NCBI RefSeq assembly: GCF_002288925.2
Contig: NW_022098026.1
Coordinates: forward strand, 23,912,039-23,976,038
Source: Delphinapterus leucas
Taxonomy: Eukaryota; Chordata; Mammalia; Artiodactyla; Monodontidae
Reading direction: 5' to 3'
Length of the DNA: 64,000 nucleotides
Shown one piece after another: positions 1-11,113 of this stretch. How positions within the stretch are numbered: position 1 is the first letter of the stretch; every line of letters starts with the position of its first letter. The position numbers were made by a program, and so were the translations under genes. Below the pieces are notes generated by a model, which had not been told where the DNA came from, ran no database searches, and was given only the letters and a program-made list of their open reading frames with translations.

Positions 1-329
1 TGCTAAGAGACACAGAAGTTACATGACAAATATTTTTTGCTTAAAAATGACATCAACCACCCATGAAAGCAACAGTCTTCACAAGTTACTTAGAACTATG
101 TGTTTCTTTTCACTGTACTGAGCGTGCTAAATGCACAAAAGCTCTTCTTTGAGGTCTCTGCTTCTCAGAAAAACTTATTCCTCAAAACTCAAAGGTCAAT
201 TGTAATGAAATCTGATATTGGCCCCAGCATCAACTTGTATAACTTTGAGCAAGTCACTTGATCAATCTGAGTCTCAATTTCTTCATTGGTTGCTCAACTA
301 ATCAATTGGTTTGCTGTTTTGTCTCATTT

Positions 330-460
330 TGTTTCATTTTGTTTTGTTTTGGGCCGCACTGCTTGGTTTGCGCAATATTAGTTCCCCGACCAGGGATCGA
401 ACCCATGCCCTCAGCAGTGAAAGTACAGAGTCCTAACCACTGGACAGCCAGGAAATTCCC
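330..460 (-). mobile_element. short tRNA-derived SINE (CHR-type)
   Basis: In antisense it reads T-rich tail, GGCCGCACTG, CCAGGGATCGAACCC (B box) and ends AAATTCCC. Diverged, without a clear target duplication. Confidence 0.75.
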
Positions 461-504
461 AACAATTGATCATTTTAAGTAGTTAAAAGGTTATTTAACA
501 AGAG

Positions 505-715
505 CAAAGTTCCTAAACTTTGGCCCTACTGACATTTGGGGCCAAATAATTCTTTGTTTTCAGGGGCTGTCATGGGCACCGCAAGATGTTTAGGAACATC
601 CCTGGCTTCTACCCACTAGCTGCCAGTAGCACACCCCCAAGTTGTGATAATCCAGAGTCTCCAGACCACATGTTCTCTGGGTGACAAAATCACCCCTAAT
701 AAAGAACCAATGAAC
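505..715. mobile_element. hAT-Charlie-type non-autonomous relic (MER20-like)
   Basis: CTACTGACATTTGGGGCC, GATGTTTAGGAACATCCCTG and CTACCCACTAGCTGCCAGTA are landmarks of a common mammalian MER element. The family name is from memory and uncertain. Confidence 0.55.
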
Positions 716-873
716 TAGATAATAAACTTTTCCATATATTCATAGTATTCTGCAGTTCTTAACTTTTATGCACACTAACTTATTTGATCTTAACAACAAC
801 CCTAAGAGGTGGGCAACAATCGCCCTAAGAAGTGGGCAGACCAGCGATTACCATTTCAAAGATGATGAATCTG

Positions 874-1080
874 GGGCTTCCCTGGTGGCGCAGTGGTTGA
901 GAGTCCGCCTGCCGATGCAGGGGACACGAGTTCGTGTCCCGGTCCGGGAAGATCCCACATGCCGCGGAGCAGCTAGGCCCATGAGCCATGGCCGCTGAGC
1001 CTGCGCGTCCGGAGCCTGTGCTCCGTGACGGGAGAGGCCACAACAGTGAGAGGCCCGCGTACCGCAAAACAAAACAAAAC
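874..1080 (+). mobile_element. CHR-1 SINE with 16-bp target duplication
   Basis: Full-length: tRNA-like head with A box (TGGCGCAGTGG) and B box, CHR body, tail of CAAAA units. The target AAAGATGATGAATCTG is repeated exactly at 858-873 and 1081-1096, so it is a fairly young insertion. Confidence 0.95.
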
Positions 1081-1164
1081 AAAGATGATGAATCTGAAGC
1101 TCAGAGATCATTATGCCAGCAAATGGTCAGGCTGGACAAAAACCCTTATCTTCTGACTTTTATT

Positions 1165-1385
1165 TCTGCTTTCTCTTAGTACTCTGGCCATATCCTAGCA
1201 CCACTGGCTGTAGAACTTAGACAAGATCCTTAACCTCTTTAAGCCTCCATTTCTCTATCTATAAAATGAGAATAATAATTATATCTACCTTGTACTATTA
1301 TTATGAGGATTAAGAGATAATACGCATGAAGGACTTAGCACAGTGCCGGCCCCATGGTAAATGCTCAATAATGCTAACCATTATC
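1165..1385 (+). repeat. MIR
   Basis: The core CCTTAACCTCTTTAAGCCTC, ATAAAATGAGAATAATAATT and the tail CACAGTGCCGG, AATGCTCAATAATG match the MIR consensus. Confidence 0.8.
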
Positions 1386-1690
1386 ACAGAGAGACAACTA
1401 GACATCACGTGCTTTTTATCAGATGCCAAAATGGCATTGTGGTTATGTTTTAAGAGAATATCTCATTATATTTTAAAAACTTACTGAAATATGTATGGAT
1501 GAAATGATACAGCGCCTTGAGTTTGTTTAAAATGAATCCTGACAGGTGGAGGAGGAGGTTCTGGGGAAGGTACGACTGAAACGAGATTGGCCCTGAACTG
1601 CCAATTATTGAAGTTGGGTGATGGGCACATGGAAGTACATAACACTATTATTTCTACTTTGCTCACTATTTAAATTTTCCAAATGAAAAA
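1385..1690 (+). repeat. old interspersed-repeat 3' end, class uncertain
   Basis: GGCATTGTGGTTATGTTTT through GATGGGCACATGGAAGTACA and AAATTTTCCAAATGAAAA resemble the 3' end of an old mammalian repeat. A related segment lies at 63010-63200. Confidence 0.4.
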
Positions 1691-1789
1691 TTTTAAAACA
1701 AAAAATTTAAAGTTGACTATTATCTTTATTACAACAAATCCCCAGCTCTAAGTCTGACATGTAACTAAAAGGTATTAAAACTGTCAAAA

Positions 1790-1875
1790 CCGAGCCTGCG
1801 CGTCCGGAGCCTGTGCTCCTTAACGGGAAGAGGCCACAGCAGTGAGAGGTCCGCGTACCACAAAAAAAAAAAAAA
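1790..1875 (+). mobile_element. 5'-truncated CHR-1 SINE
   Basis: Only the 3' part is present, from GAGCCTGCGCGTCCGGAGCC to CGCGTACCAC and an A-rich tail. The tRNA head is missing. Confidence 0.85.
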
Positions 1876-2189
1876 GTTTAAAAAAAACCTCTATAAAATA
1901 AATATTCCTATGATATGAAGGAAATTACATTGCTTGCTCTTTACAAATTCAATTATAATATAAAAACTAATTTTATATCCATGCTACTCCATGTTTATTA
2001 TCTTATATTCTTTACTATTGGTAAGGTTTCTTCCAGAGTTAGAAAACTTTCATTACAGGAAGGTGCTTGCAAAAGAAATTTCCCCATAGTTTACAATTGC
2101 AAATAGTACAATAATTAAGAGAATGAGCTCCAGAATGGGACCAAATGAATTAAAATTCTACTTCTTAGTAGATCTGATCTCACCCCCTC

Positions 2190-2512
2190 TATTCTATACA
2201 GGAACATCACTTTTCTCTATCAGTTCTCCCTTTCTACAGGACAATTTCCATAAGCATACAACCACTATATAATTTCTCCTGTCCTTAAAAAAAAAACCAA
2301 AACAAACAAACAAAAAAAACCTCTTTTAACCTTCATCTATTACCCCATTCCTCTGCTCTCCTTTATAGAATTCTTCAGAAGAGTTGTTCATACTCATTAT
2401 CTCCAGTCTCTCTCTTCCCATTCATTCTTGAACACACTCTTCAAACAGGACCTACGAGGCTTTATATGACCTACATCCACCCACCAGTCAACCACCACCA
2501 CCACTACCCCCC

Positions 2513-2549
<37 letters not shown>

Positions 2550-2890
2550 TCCATCATCATCATCACCTCCCCCTGGATGACAGCCCTTTGCACATACAAC
2601 CCTCCTTGTTTTTCACTCCACTCACACTGTTGGCTCTGCCCGGAAATCTTTTCCTCCGTATAGCTGCATGGCTTGCTCCCTTACCTTCTGCCACAATGCC
2701 ACCTCAGCAAAGCCTTTTTTGATCTACCCCTTCCTGATCTGTTTTTTTTGTTTATAGCACCTACCGGCACCTGACATATTTTACCACATACTTTAGAATG
2801 TAGCGCACACACACGTAAACACCATGAATGCAGAAACGTTTGTCTACTTTACAAAGAGGCGCTCAAAAAATTTTTGTTGAAAGGAGAAAT
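2190..2890 (+). repeat. L2 LINE 3' portion
   Basis: The tail CACCTGACATATTTTACCAC, AGAATGTAG, GGCGCTCAAAAAATTTTTGT and the upstream CCTCAGCAAAGCCTTTTTTG match an L2 3' end. It contains an AC microsatellite. Confidence 0.65.
2514..2545. repeat. (AC)n microsatellite
   Basis: Sixteen uninterrupted AC units inside the L2; expected to be length-polymorphic. Confidence 0.95.
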
Positions 2891-3196
2891 CAATGTCACA
2901 TACTCCTCTTTCTCCAAATCAGTTTTTAGAAACTTTGGTGAAATAACACACGTGACATGAAGTAGTCTACAAAGTTAAAGATATCAGGGCCTCGCTCATC
3001 AGCTAGCAAGAAAAGGCACATCCTCACAACAGCCAAGCCTTAAACGTGGGAGGCAAGGCCTCCCCATTCTTTAGAAAAGGATTTCTTCCCTTCAGGACAG
3101 TGGCTACCACATGGGGCCCCTAGACTCTGGCGAAAGCAGGTAACCAGCCGGGTTCCAAGGCCAGGCGTAGCGGACCCTCTTCCCGCCAAAACTCAC

Positions 3197-3330
3197 CGCC
3201 ATGGCGCCGCCCGTCCGACTGTGCAAACCCACGACGGTGACTTCGGTGATCCCCCTCAAAGGAGTGGTTACAACCTTTCCCCTCCCTCTCTGCGAAGCCA
3301 GGCCTACCACGACACTAAAGCACACACTTC
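3197..3330 (-). CDS. LARS1: probable LARS1 first exon (5' leader plus MA codons)
   Basis: On the minus strand CGGCGCC-ATG-GCG is followed directly by the donor GTGAGT (plus 3191-3196). ATG is at 3202-3200 in a good Kozak context with G at +4. Mammalian leucyl-tRNA synthetase 1 begins MAERKG, and LARS1 is the known neighbour upstream of RBM27 in opposite orientation, so a two-codon first exon fits. Only positions 3202-3197 are coding; the rest is presumed leader with an estimated start. Exon 2 is not seen in 1-3190, so the identity rests on synteny and the ATG GCG-donor pattern. Confidence 0.5.
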
Positions 3331-3387
3331 GCACCTGATGAGGCAATCTCGGGCTCACTAATTAAGTACCTCCGGGGGCATCTCATA

Positions 3388-3406
3388 GCCTGCTGGGAAT
3401 CGTAGT
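3388..3406 (-). promoter_or_regulatory. ZNF143-type motif 1
   Basis: The reverse complement reads ACTACGATTCCCAGCAGGC, matching the SBS core ACTACxATTCCCAGCAGGC. Confidence 0.7.
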
Positions 3407-3446
3407 TCCCAGACCCCTAGACCCCACGTCCTGCAGGCATCTATTG

Positions 3447-3465
3447 ACTACATTTCCCAGAGGAC
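3447..3465 (+). promoter_or_regulatory. ZNF143-type motif 2
   Basis: ACTACATTTCCCAGAGGAC matches the ACTACA...CCCAG core; the 3' part is degenerate. Confidence 0.6.
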
Positions 3466-3515
3466 AACAGGCTACGGAAGTGTACCCGATAAGCCACTCA
3501 GAGGGGACCCGGTAG

Positions 3516-3523
3516 TGACGTCA
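3516..3523. promoter_or_regulatory. CRE palindrome (TGACGTCA)
   Basis: Perfect 8-bp CREB/ATF full site, intact despite two CpG-prone contexts around it, 13 bp before the third ZNF143-type motif. Confidence 0.7.
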
Positions 3524-3535
3524 TGAGCATGTTGA

Positions 3536-3554
3536 ACTACAAAGCCCATGATGC
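3536..3554 (+). promoter_or_regulatory. ZNF143-type motif 3
   Basis: ACTACAAAGCCCATGATGC keeps the ACTACAA, CCCA and ATGC blocks with correct spacing. Confidence 0.65.
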
Positions 3555-4346
3555 AGTTCGGTGTCGCAGACTGCCGCGAGTGCGCCCTGACTGACGTGGG
3601 GATAGCCCACGTTCAACCTTTTCACCATATGGAGCTGGTTTGGGTGTCTTGTCAGGATGCCAGGATGCAAGGTGTATTCGTCCTCAGTGACTGAGGTGCT
3701 AATTATGCGTTGCCGTTGTGCACGGATATTTATCACTGTCGGTGGCATTCAAAAGTTCAGAATTTAGACATTTTGTAGCCACTTATTAACAATCTCCATT
3801 TTATTAAAGGAGAGGCTGGAAGCCTTCCACCTGGTCCCAGTGCCAAGCTCAGACTGTTTCATCCGTGTCACCAACCAAGACTGAGCTGTCTGAAGTACTA
3901 GTCACTAGCCACATTGTGGCTATTTAAATTAATTAAAATTAAGTAAAGTTTAAATTTTATTTCTTCAATCGCACTAGCCACTTTTCATGTGCTGGAAAGT
4001 CCACGTGCCTAGTTGTTACTATGTCTCTGGACAGTGCGGATATAGAACATTTCCATCATCAAACAAAGATGTATTGAAAAGTGCTGATCCAAGACTTTCA
4101 CTTTCTGGTGGTCAGATTAGTTACTCTCACATGCATTCCTTTATTAATTCAATAAATAATCATTAAGGATCTACAAAGCACTTGGAGGGGTGGAGGTGTG
4201 CCCAGCCCAGAAGTGTGTCTTCCTAATGGAATAGAGGGAAAAGAAATTTTAATAAAAATTTTAACAAAAATAAATTTTGAATTATATATGTGTAATATAT
4301 ATTGTATTTACATTTTTCAACAGTTTTGAAATATAAATTTAATGAT

Positions 4347-4745
4347 GGCCTAACACAATGCCTGGCACGTGGTATGGGCTCAATAAAAATTTGTTGAATG
4401 AAAGGAAGTTAAGAATGAACCTTAGGTTATAGAGAACCTACCAGCGGCTCTCCTGCCTCCAGGCTCTTACACGTACAAATACTCCGCATCATTTTCCACA
4501 CTCTCTACCTTTAGCTACTAACCATTTAGACATCACTTCCTGACAGCCCAAGTCTGGGTTGAATGTCTGTTCCTAAATATTCTCTGAAGCACCCCCTTCC
4601 CGCCCTCCCTTGGGAAATTTATCTCACTGAATTTTAATTGCCTGTTGATTTATCACTAGAGTTAAGCTCTATGATAGCAGAGGCTGCCTAGCACAGTGTC
4701 TGGCACATAGTAGGCGCCTTATAAGTATTTATTGAATGAATGAAA
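4347..4745 (+). repeat. L2 3'-end fragments
   Basis: Two tails, CAATGCCTGGCACGTGG then AATTTGTTGAATGAA (4357-4403) and GTCTGGCACATAGTAGGCGC then TATTTATTGAATGAATGAA (4700-4743), are classic L2 ends. Confidence 0.7.
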
Positions 4746-5576
4746 GAATCCTCATCATCCACAGCTCTTATAACTAGGCTTAGGCTTTCCTGTTCCAATT
4801 CTGCCCTAACCAGTACTATTTGTCATCTCTGACTCATCAGCTTCCAATCCACGTTGGTTATTGAAATTATTCATACAACCAATATCTATTAAATACCTCC
4901 TATGAACATGACATAGAGGTAAGGTATAGTAGGGAACAAGACAGACACTGCCCCTGCCCTCATGGAACTTACAGTCTAAAGTGCATGAGCCATTAAAGAA
5001 GAAAATAAAGAAGTGATGATGTGATGACAAATTATGAAAATTATGAAAAACCTACCTCCATGCCTCCAACTGCATTTTTTTAAATTTTCCTATTTAAGTG
5101 ACAAATATATTTTTCAAGGGTCACTTGGTTTTCATTCATTCGACAAAAATTTAATTCACTTATACTATATACAAGGCACTATCCTAGATGCTGGAAATAC
5201 AACTCTTGAACAAGACAAGTGCAGTCACCTCCTTCTAGTGGAAGAGGCAAACACTGAAGCTATGGGAGCGATGGGAGGCCATGGAAGGGTTTTAAGTAAG
5301 GAAGGGACATGGTCCCATTTGTGTTTCATAGAGATCTTTCCGAAGAACGGTTGAAAGGGAGCAAAACTGGAAGCAGAAGGCTGTTGCAGTTGTCCAGGTG
5401 AGAGGTGACAGTAGTTTAGACTTTAGTGGTGACAGTAAAGAGAAAGGTAAACAGAGTCAAGAGGTATTTAGAAAATGAAAGTTATTACAGCTTAGTAATA
5501 TGGCTTTTTAATTGGGAATTATTGATTCTTTGCTATGCCATGTGGATTACCCCCTCTAGATAAATGAAATTAGAAA

Positions 5577-5805
5577 GGTAGCATAGTGGATATTAGCTCA
5601 GGCTCTGAATCAGACCAAGTTCATCATTTACTAGCTGAGTGACCTCAGGCAGCTAAATTAACCACTGTAAAATAAAGGTAATAATAGTAAGTACCTCATA
5701 GAGGATTAAAGAAATAATATGTATTTAGGTATAAACCCTGTATATATATGCCCAGCATACAGTAAGCACTTTAAAATGTCAGATATTTTTATTACTATTT
5801 TAGGA
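5577..5805 (+). repeat. MIR
   Basis: CTAGCTGAGTGACCTCAGGCA, TAATAGTAAGTACCTCATAG and CAGCATACAGTAAGCAC follow the MIR order. Confidence 0.75.
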
Positions 5806-6489
5806 AAATTGATCTATAAACACTAATCTGAATCTGATTAAAATAGAAAAAGCTTACCTGCACCGCATAATAATCTCTTTCCTAGCCTAACTGAGCTAGT
5901 TATCACCATATAATTGTGTGGTATGCCTTCACCAACTATCAGACCATATTGTGCTCATTCTTTAAAATGCCACAACAGAACTCACTTCCGCCTTATTTTA
6001 TTTTGTTTTTCTTCCAAACCCACCCCACCGGTCACTCTACTCAATTCAATTGAATCAGCATTTCTAAATTCAGATGCATAAAGCTATAACTAGCTTTGGC
6101 TTGTCTCTGAGTCTCTTTATATTTGTTTTTCATGCATATTTACCTAAACTCCCAACCTTTATATGACACAGTTCAAGGAAGGAATTGGGGGCATTTATTT
6201 TCATACTTGTTCCACAAACATGGCACTCAATAAATATAGTTGTCACTTCCCTATCCTATTAGACACCTTTTGTTTTTAAATGGGTTTTTTTCCCAACATT
6301 AGTGTTCTACCTTAACTTTTATGTTTCCTGAATGGTGAACAGTTTTGTCTTTTTTTATGACCTAGGCAATGAATATAAAGAGAAGGAGATCCTTCTAGGC
6401 TTTATGGACTTTAGCTGATCCCGGGGTTGCTCTATGTGCAGCCTCCGACAGTTACTGGGCAGCAGAGGAAGCGTGTGTGCAATGGCTGT

Positions 6490-6705
6490 GCTCACCGGCC
6501 TTGGAGTCAGATGCCGGGGTCTGACTTGAAGCTCTGTCCTGTGCTAGCTCTGCTCCTTCAACCTTGGGACTCTGGGTCCTCACATGTAAAATGTGTGTGA
6601 TGATAGTACCTACTTCCTAGGCCTGCTGTGACAATACAATGAGCTATACCAAGGAAGGTGATTAGCCCAATGTGTGGTTCATGGGCTAAGTGCTCAAGAA
6701 AGATT
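6490..6705 (+). repeat. MIR
   Basis: GGAGTCAGA, AACCTTGGGACTCTGGGTCC, ATGATAGTACCTACTTCC and GGCTAAGTGCTCAAGAAA follow the MIR order. Strongly diverged. Confidence 0.6.
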
Positions 6706-6761
6706 AATCTAAAGAGAAAGAAAGAGAAGTGGTGAATACTGGAGGCTAGTTTGATCAGTGC

Positions 6762-7107
6762 TGTGGTCTGGTCTGAATGTTTGTGTCCTCACAAAATTCA
6801 TATGTTGAAATCCTAATGCCCAAGGTGTTGGCGTTAAGATTTGCGAGGAGCTTAGGTCAGGAGGGTGGAGCCCTTTTGAATGGGTTTAATGTTCTTATAT
6901 AGGAGAGCCCATAAGCTCCCCAACCCCTTGCACTTTGTGAGGATACAAAAAGGAGTGTTCGACCTGGAATGGGCCCCTCACCCAGCCATGCTTGGCACCC
7001 TGATCCTCAGACTTTTAGCCTCCAGAACTATGAGAAATAAATTTCTGCTGTTTATAAGCCACCCAATCTGTGGTATTTTGTTATAGCAGCCCAAACAGAC
7101 TAAGACA
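6762..7107 (+). mobile_element. MaLR solo LTR (MST/MLT1 type)
   Basis: TGCTGTGG at the left, CAAAATTCATATGTTGAAAT, GGAGGGTGGAGCCC, AGAAATAAATTTCTGCTGTT and CAGACTAAGACA at the right are landmarks of mammalian apparent LTR retrotransposons. No internal region is attached. Confidence 0.85.
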
Positions 7108-7491
7108 GTCATTTAATTAATGGGAATTCTAAATCTGATTGACATGAACTAGGAACAAGTAGCCATATTAATTAGAGAGACTTTTATATTTAGACAAATG
7201 TAACCAAATTAGAGAAGTTGCACTTCTCAAGTACCAAATTTTTGAGAAACCCCTGTTGCCTAGATTTCTCCTAAAGTGGTGATATTTGTAATTCTTAGGA
7301 ATTAGAAATCACTCACTCATACCATGCCACTCCAGACTCAGGATCCATATGCTTCAGCCTGCTCCTGTCAACGTTGAACAGAGCATTGCCAGCTGTGTCA
7401 TAGGGTCATATGGGAAATGTGACACTTGAGTTCCTAAATAACCTGCCTATCTAAATTGTTACCAGCATTTCCATCACCATTGTGAAGTAGT

Positions 7492-7535
7492 GGCTTCTTA
7501 AGAAACACAAGCAGGGGCTTCTTAAGAAACACAAG
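7492..7535. repeat. 24-bp tandem duplication
   Basis: GGCTTCTTAAGAAACACAAG occurs at 7492-7511 and 7516-7535 without mismatch, separated by CAGG. Confidence 0.9.
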
Positions 7536-7884
7536 GAGGGAAGGAGAGGATGGACAGATGGATGGAAAAGAAGAAAAGGAGGAGAAAAAAAGAAATAGGT
7601 AAAGACAACCAATCACATATCATTGAGTTTCCAATTTCAGTAGCTATATTTTTTAAATTTCTTTTGTGCATTTACGACATTTAGGATTCCTATTTTTACA
7701 ATAACAATGAAATCAGACTGGTCTAAACTATGTCTTTTCCCATTGTCTTTTCCTACTAAGAGATTTTACCTTCAGCATCATCAAATTTCATTTCTCTACT
7801 AGATCATACCAATCTACATTCATACATATCTTCTAACCTAATGCAAGCAAGCAGACAAGCAAAAAAACCAGAATGAAATGCAAA

Positions 7885-9860
7885 CAAATCCTCCCTATCC
7901 CACCACACCTTTTGGTACCTTCATTGTTCTACTCCCCTTTACAGTAAAACTCTTCAAGAGAAGTGTCATACTATCTCTGATTCCTCTCTTCTCTTTCTCT
8001 CCTGAACTCTGACCAATCATGTGTTCACCTCCTCCATTTCATGGAATTGTCCAGGTCATCAATGACCTTCATGCTGCCAAATCCAATGGTCAATTCCATG
8101 TCCTCATCTTACTTGATGCAAGAACTACATTTGACACAGTTGAAAACTCCGCCTTTCCTGAGGCACATTTCTTCTTTCTCTGTTCTCCTCCTGCCTCATT
8201 GGCCAAGTCTTCTCAGTTTACTGGATATTATTCCCCTTCCTTCTAAATAGGAGAATGCCCTAATGGCCTTTCTATCTAGATATACTCACTTCCTAGGTGA
8301 TCTTATTTAGGCCCATGGTTTCAACACACTTTACATGCTGATGAATCCCCAGTTTTTAACACAAGGTCCAATCTCTCTCATGAACTCCAGACTCTCAGAT
8401 CCACCTGTCTACTTGGCATCCTATTTGGAGTTTTATATTAATTATCTATCATGCCTAAGAAATTACCCAGAACTTAGTGGCTTAAAACAATAATAGCCAT
8501 TAATTATCACTCACAATTTCTGTGGGTCAGGAGTTTGGAAGCAGCTTGTCTGGGTAGTCCTGGCTTGGGGCTTTCATGAAATTGCAGCGAAATGCTGGCC
8601 CGGGCTTCAGTCATCTGAAGGTTTTACTCAGGCTGGAAGATCTGCTTCAAACATGGCTCACTCACAAGGCTAGAAAGTTAGTCCTGTCTGTTGGTAAGAT
8701 GCCTCACGTCCTCTCAATGTGGGACTCTGCGAAGGGTTGACTGAGTGCCTTTGGACATGATGACTGGCCTTCCCCAGAACAAGAGGTCCAAAATAGGAGC
8801 TGCAATGCTTTTTATCCGAGTCTTGGAAGTAAATGACTGTCATTTCTAGTGTGTTCTGTTGATCATACAGACAAGCCCTGATCCAATGTGGGAGCAAAGT
8901 ATACCTGGGTGTGAAAACTACAAGGTAAGGATCATTGGGGGCCATCTTGGAGGCCGGCTACCACTGTGTCCAATGTCTAAGACAATATCTAATGTCTAAT
9001 TCATGTCCCAAACTGAATTCGTGATCTACAAGCCATTCTCTAAATCTGCTCCTCCCTCATTTTCCCCATCTCAGGCCAAACACCTTGGTGTCATCCTTGA
9101 TTCCTTTTTGTGTTTCATACCAACAATTAATCTGTCAGCAAAACTCATTGACTCTACTTTTAAAATATATCCAGAATCCAACTTCTTCTTACTATCTCTT
9201 TCAGTGCTGGTCTAGTCCAAACTACCATCATTTCTTGCTTGGATTATTGCTTCCTAACTGGTTTCCCTACCTCCACTTTTGTCCCCTCCAGTCTGATAAC
9301 CATGAGGCAGCCATAGTTATCGTGTTTAAAAATAAAAAACTAAATCAGACAATTTTATTCCTCTGCTTAAAACCTTCAGTGTCCTCCAGTTTCACTCAGA
9401 ATAAAAATTCAAAGTCCTTATCATGGCCAACAAAGTACACCATGATCTGGCTTCTTACTACTTCTCTAACCTCTTCTACCATCACTTTCCTCCTGGCTCA
9501 CTCTGCTCCAGCCCTATTGCTTTCCTCCTTTCCTCAAACTTGCCAAATTAGTTCCTGCCTCAGCGTCTTTGCACATCCCTGAAAAGCTCTTCTTCCTGAT
9601 ATCCACATGACTAACACCCTCCAGACCACTGCTCAGTCCTTCCCCATCACTCTCTCTCCCATCACATTGCCTTAGTTTTCTTTATAGAATGTATCGCCCC
9701 CAACATATGATATAGTTCTTTATTTGTCATCACTCTCCTCCTGCTAAAATAGATCTCCAAGAGAATGCCTATTTTATTCGCTGCTGTATCCCCAGGGCCT
9801 ATAAGAGCACTTTGCCTATGATTGGGTTGTAATCAATATTTCTTGAAAGAAAGAAAGGCT
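7885..9860 (+). mobile_element. L2 LINE with reverse-transcriptase relics, interrupted
   Basis: In frame, 8041-8150 reads VINDLHAAKSNGQFHVLILL then a damaged version of the CR1/L2 RT motif 'DLSAAFDTVDHS' (here DARTTFDTVENS). 9003-9200 reads SQTEFVIYKPFSKSAPPS and LGVILDSFL, as in L2 RT. The L2 3' region continues to GCTGTATCCCCAGGGCC and a degraded tail near 9850. An unrelated repeat (about 8430-8985) splits it. Dead: frameshifts and stops throughout. Confidence 0.75.
8430..8985 (-). repeat. old interspersed repeat inserted in the L2, class uncertain
   Basis: ACTTAGTGGCTTAAAACAA, TTTCTGTGGGTCAGGAGTTT, TCAGTCATCTGAAGG and ATTGGGGGCCATCTTGGAGG are landmarks of a frequent mammalian MLT/MER-type repeat. 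L2 sequence resumes at about 8985 where it stopped. Orientation is uncertain. Confidence 0.55.
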
Positions 9861-10254
9861 GAATGCAGGAATTGAAAGAGGCTAATCCATGCAGAATTCA
9901 TTGGCCAGAGTGCCTGGCACACAAGGAGTATGAGTTATTATTATTTGATGTGTCCCAATCCCAAGGGGCTTATTCAATCCAAGGAAGAGAGGGCAGTTGT
10001 CTTCTAGTATCAGAGGAATAACCAGAGGGAAGTGGTGTCTGGTCGGTCTACTGTTGCTATTTCCTGCTTAAAAAAAAAAAAGTCCCTACTGCAGTGGAGC
10101 TTTGCACATTCCTCCTGTTTGCTTTTCTAATCTGTAAGGATGGCAGACTGAGGTCCCTATGAAGATCTTTGAGAATGGGGCATGGACTATTTCTGGTACA
10201 CACACATCCAGAGATGCCACTTTCAACCTTTTCTCCCTGTTGACACTGTTCTCT

Positions 10255-11112
10255 ATGTGTGAAGCAACTTTCTTTTAAATTGAGATAATTGTAGAATCAT
10301 AAGCAGTTGTAAGAAATAATGCAGACAGAACTTTTGCACACTTTTCTTAATTTCCCCCAATGGCAACATTTGCAAAATTCTAGTTTTATGATTTTGCAAA
10401 TCATAATCAGAATATTGACATTGACATGTTTTATGTGTATTCATTTGTGCATGTCTGTGTGTCTAATTCTATACAATGTTATCCTCTCTGTAGTTCCCAT
10501 ACGCACCCCCACATTCAAGATACAGAACAGTTCCAATTCAACAAGGATCCCTCATGCTGCCATTTAAAAAACACGCCCAGTTTCCCTCCACACCCCCATC
10601 TCTGTCTTCTGCTCCTAAAATTATGTCATTTTCAAAGTATTATATAAATGGAACCATACAATATGTAACCTTTGGGGACTGGCTTTTTTCCTCACTCAGC
10701 AAATTCATCCAAATTGTTGCGTGTATCAATAGTTCCTTCCTTGTTGGAGGGAAGCATGGAATCGCATTCCATGGTATGCTGTGTCACACAGTTTAACCAT
10801 TCACCTGTTTAAGGTCATCTGAGCTGATTCTTGTTTGGGGCTATTATAAATAAAGCTGCTCTAAACATTTGTGTACAGGTTTTTGTGTGTGAACATATGC
10901 TTCCATTTCTCTGGGATAAATGCCCAGGAGTGTAATTGTTGGGTCATATGGTAGTTGCATGTTTAGTTTTTAGAGAAAATACCGAAGTGTTTTTCAGAGT
11001 AGCTACCATTTTACATTACACCAGTGAAGTGTGAGTGATCCAGTTTCTCTGCCTCCTTATCAGCATTCAGCACTGTCAGGTATTTTTGGGTTTTTTTCTT
11101 ATGTTAGCCATT
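10255..11112 (-). mobile_element. L1 3' end, antisense
   Basis: ATTATATAAATGGAACCATA, GCATTCCATGGTATGCTGTG and GGTCATATGGTAGTTGCATG are L1 3' region landmarks read in antisense. Confidence 0.75.
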
Positions 11113-11113
11113 C

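Larger units (their letters stand above)
1..3190. other. Non-coding, probably LARS1 intron 1
   Basis: No exon recognised. It holds a SINE (330-460), a hAT-like relic (505-715), a CHR-1 SINE (874-1080), a MIR (1165-1385), an old repeat 3' end (1385-1690), a truncated SINE (1790-1875) and an L2 with an AC microsatellite (2190-2890). I see nothing further. Confidence 0.6.
3340..3560 (-). promoter_or_regulatory. LARS1-side promoter with three ZNF143-type motifs and a CRE
   Basis: Upstream of the minus-strand first exon there are three 19-bp matches to the ZNF143/THAP11 type ACTACAAxTCCCAxxATGC: one reverse at 3388-3406 and two forward at 3447-3465 and 3536-3554. A perfect palindromic CRE, TGACGTCA, is at 3516-3523. 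ZNF143 motifs are typical of housekeeping and bidirectional promoters. Confidence 0.7.
3560..10250. other. Intergenic, old repeats
   Basis: No gene seen. Contents are L2 fragments near 4347-5000 and 5130-5250, MIRs at 5577-5805 and 6490-6705, a MaLR LTR at 6762-7107, a 24-bp tandem pair at 7492-7535 and a large L2 at 7885-9860 split by another repeat. 9860-10250 holds nothing recognisable. Confidence 0.6.

Noticed and set aside
874..950. tRNA gene at the heads of the SINEs
   Set aside because: A and B boxes are present, but the cloverleaf is degenerate and joined to the SINE body and A-tail, so these are tRNA-derived SINEs.
5034..5354. 106-codon frame at 5.0-5.35 kb
   Set aside because: It runs through an L2-like stretch, shows no domain and has no splice or promoter context.
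9085..9582. 165-codon frame in the intergenic region
   Set aside because: It lies in the L2 LINE and continues into its 3' region; a relic of an old retroelement, not a host gene.
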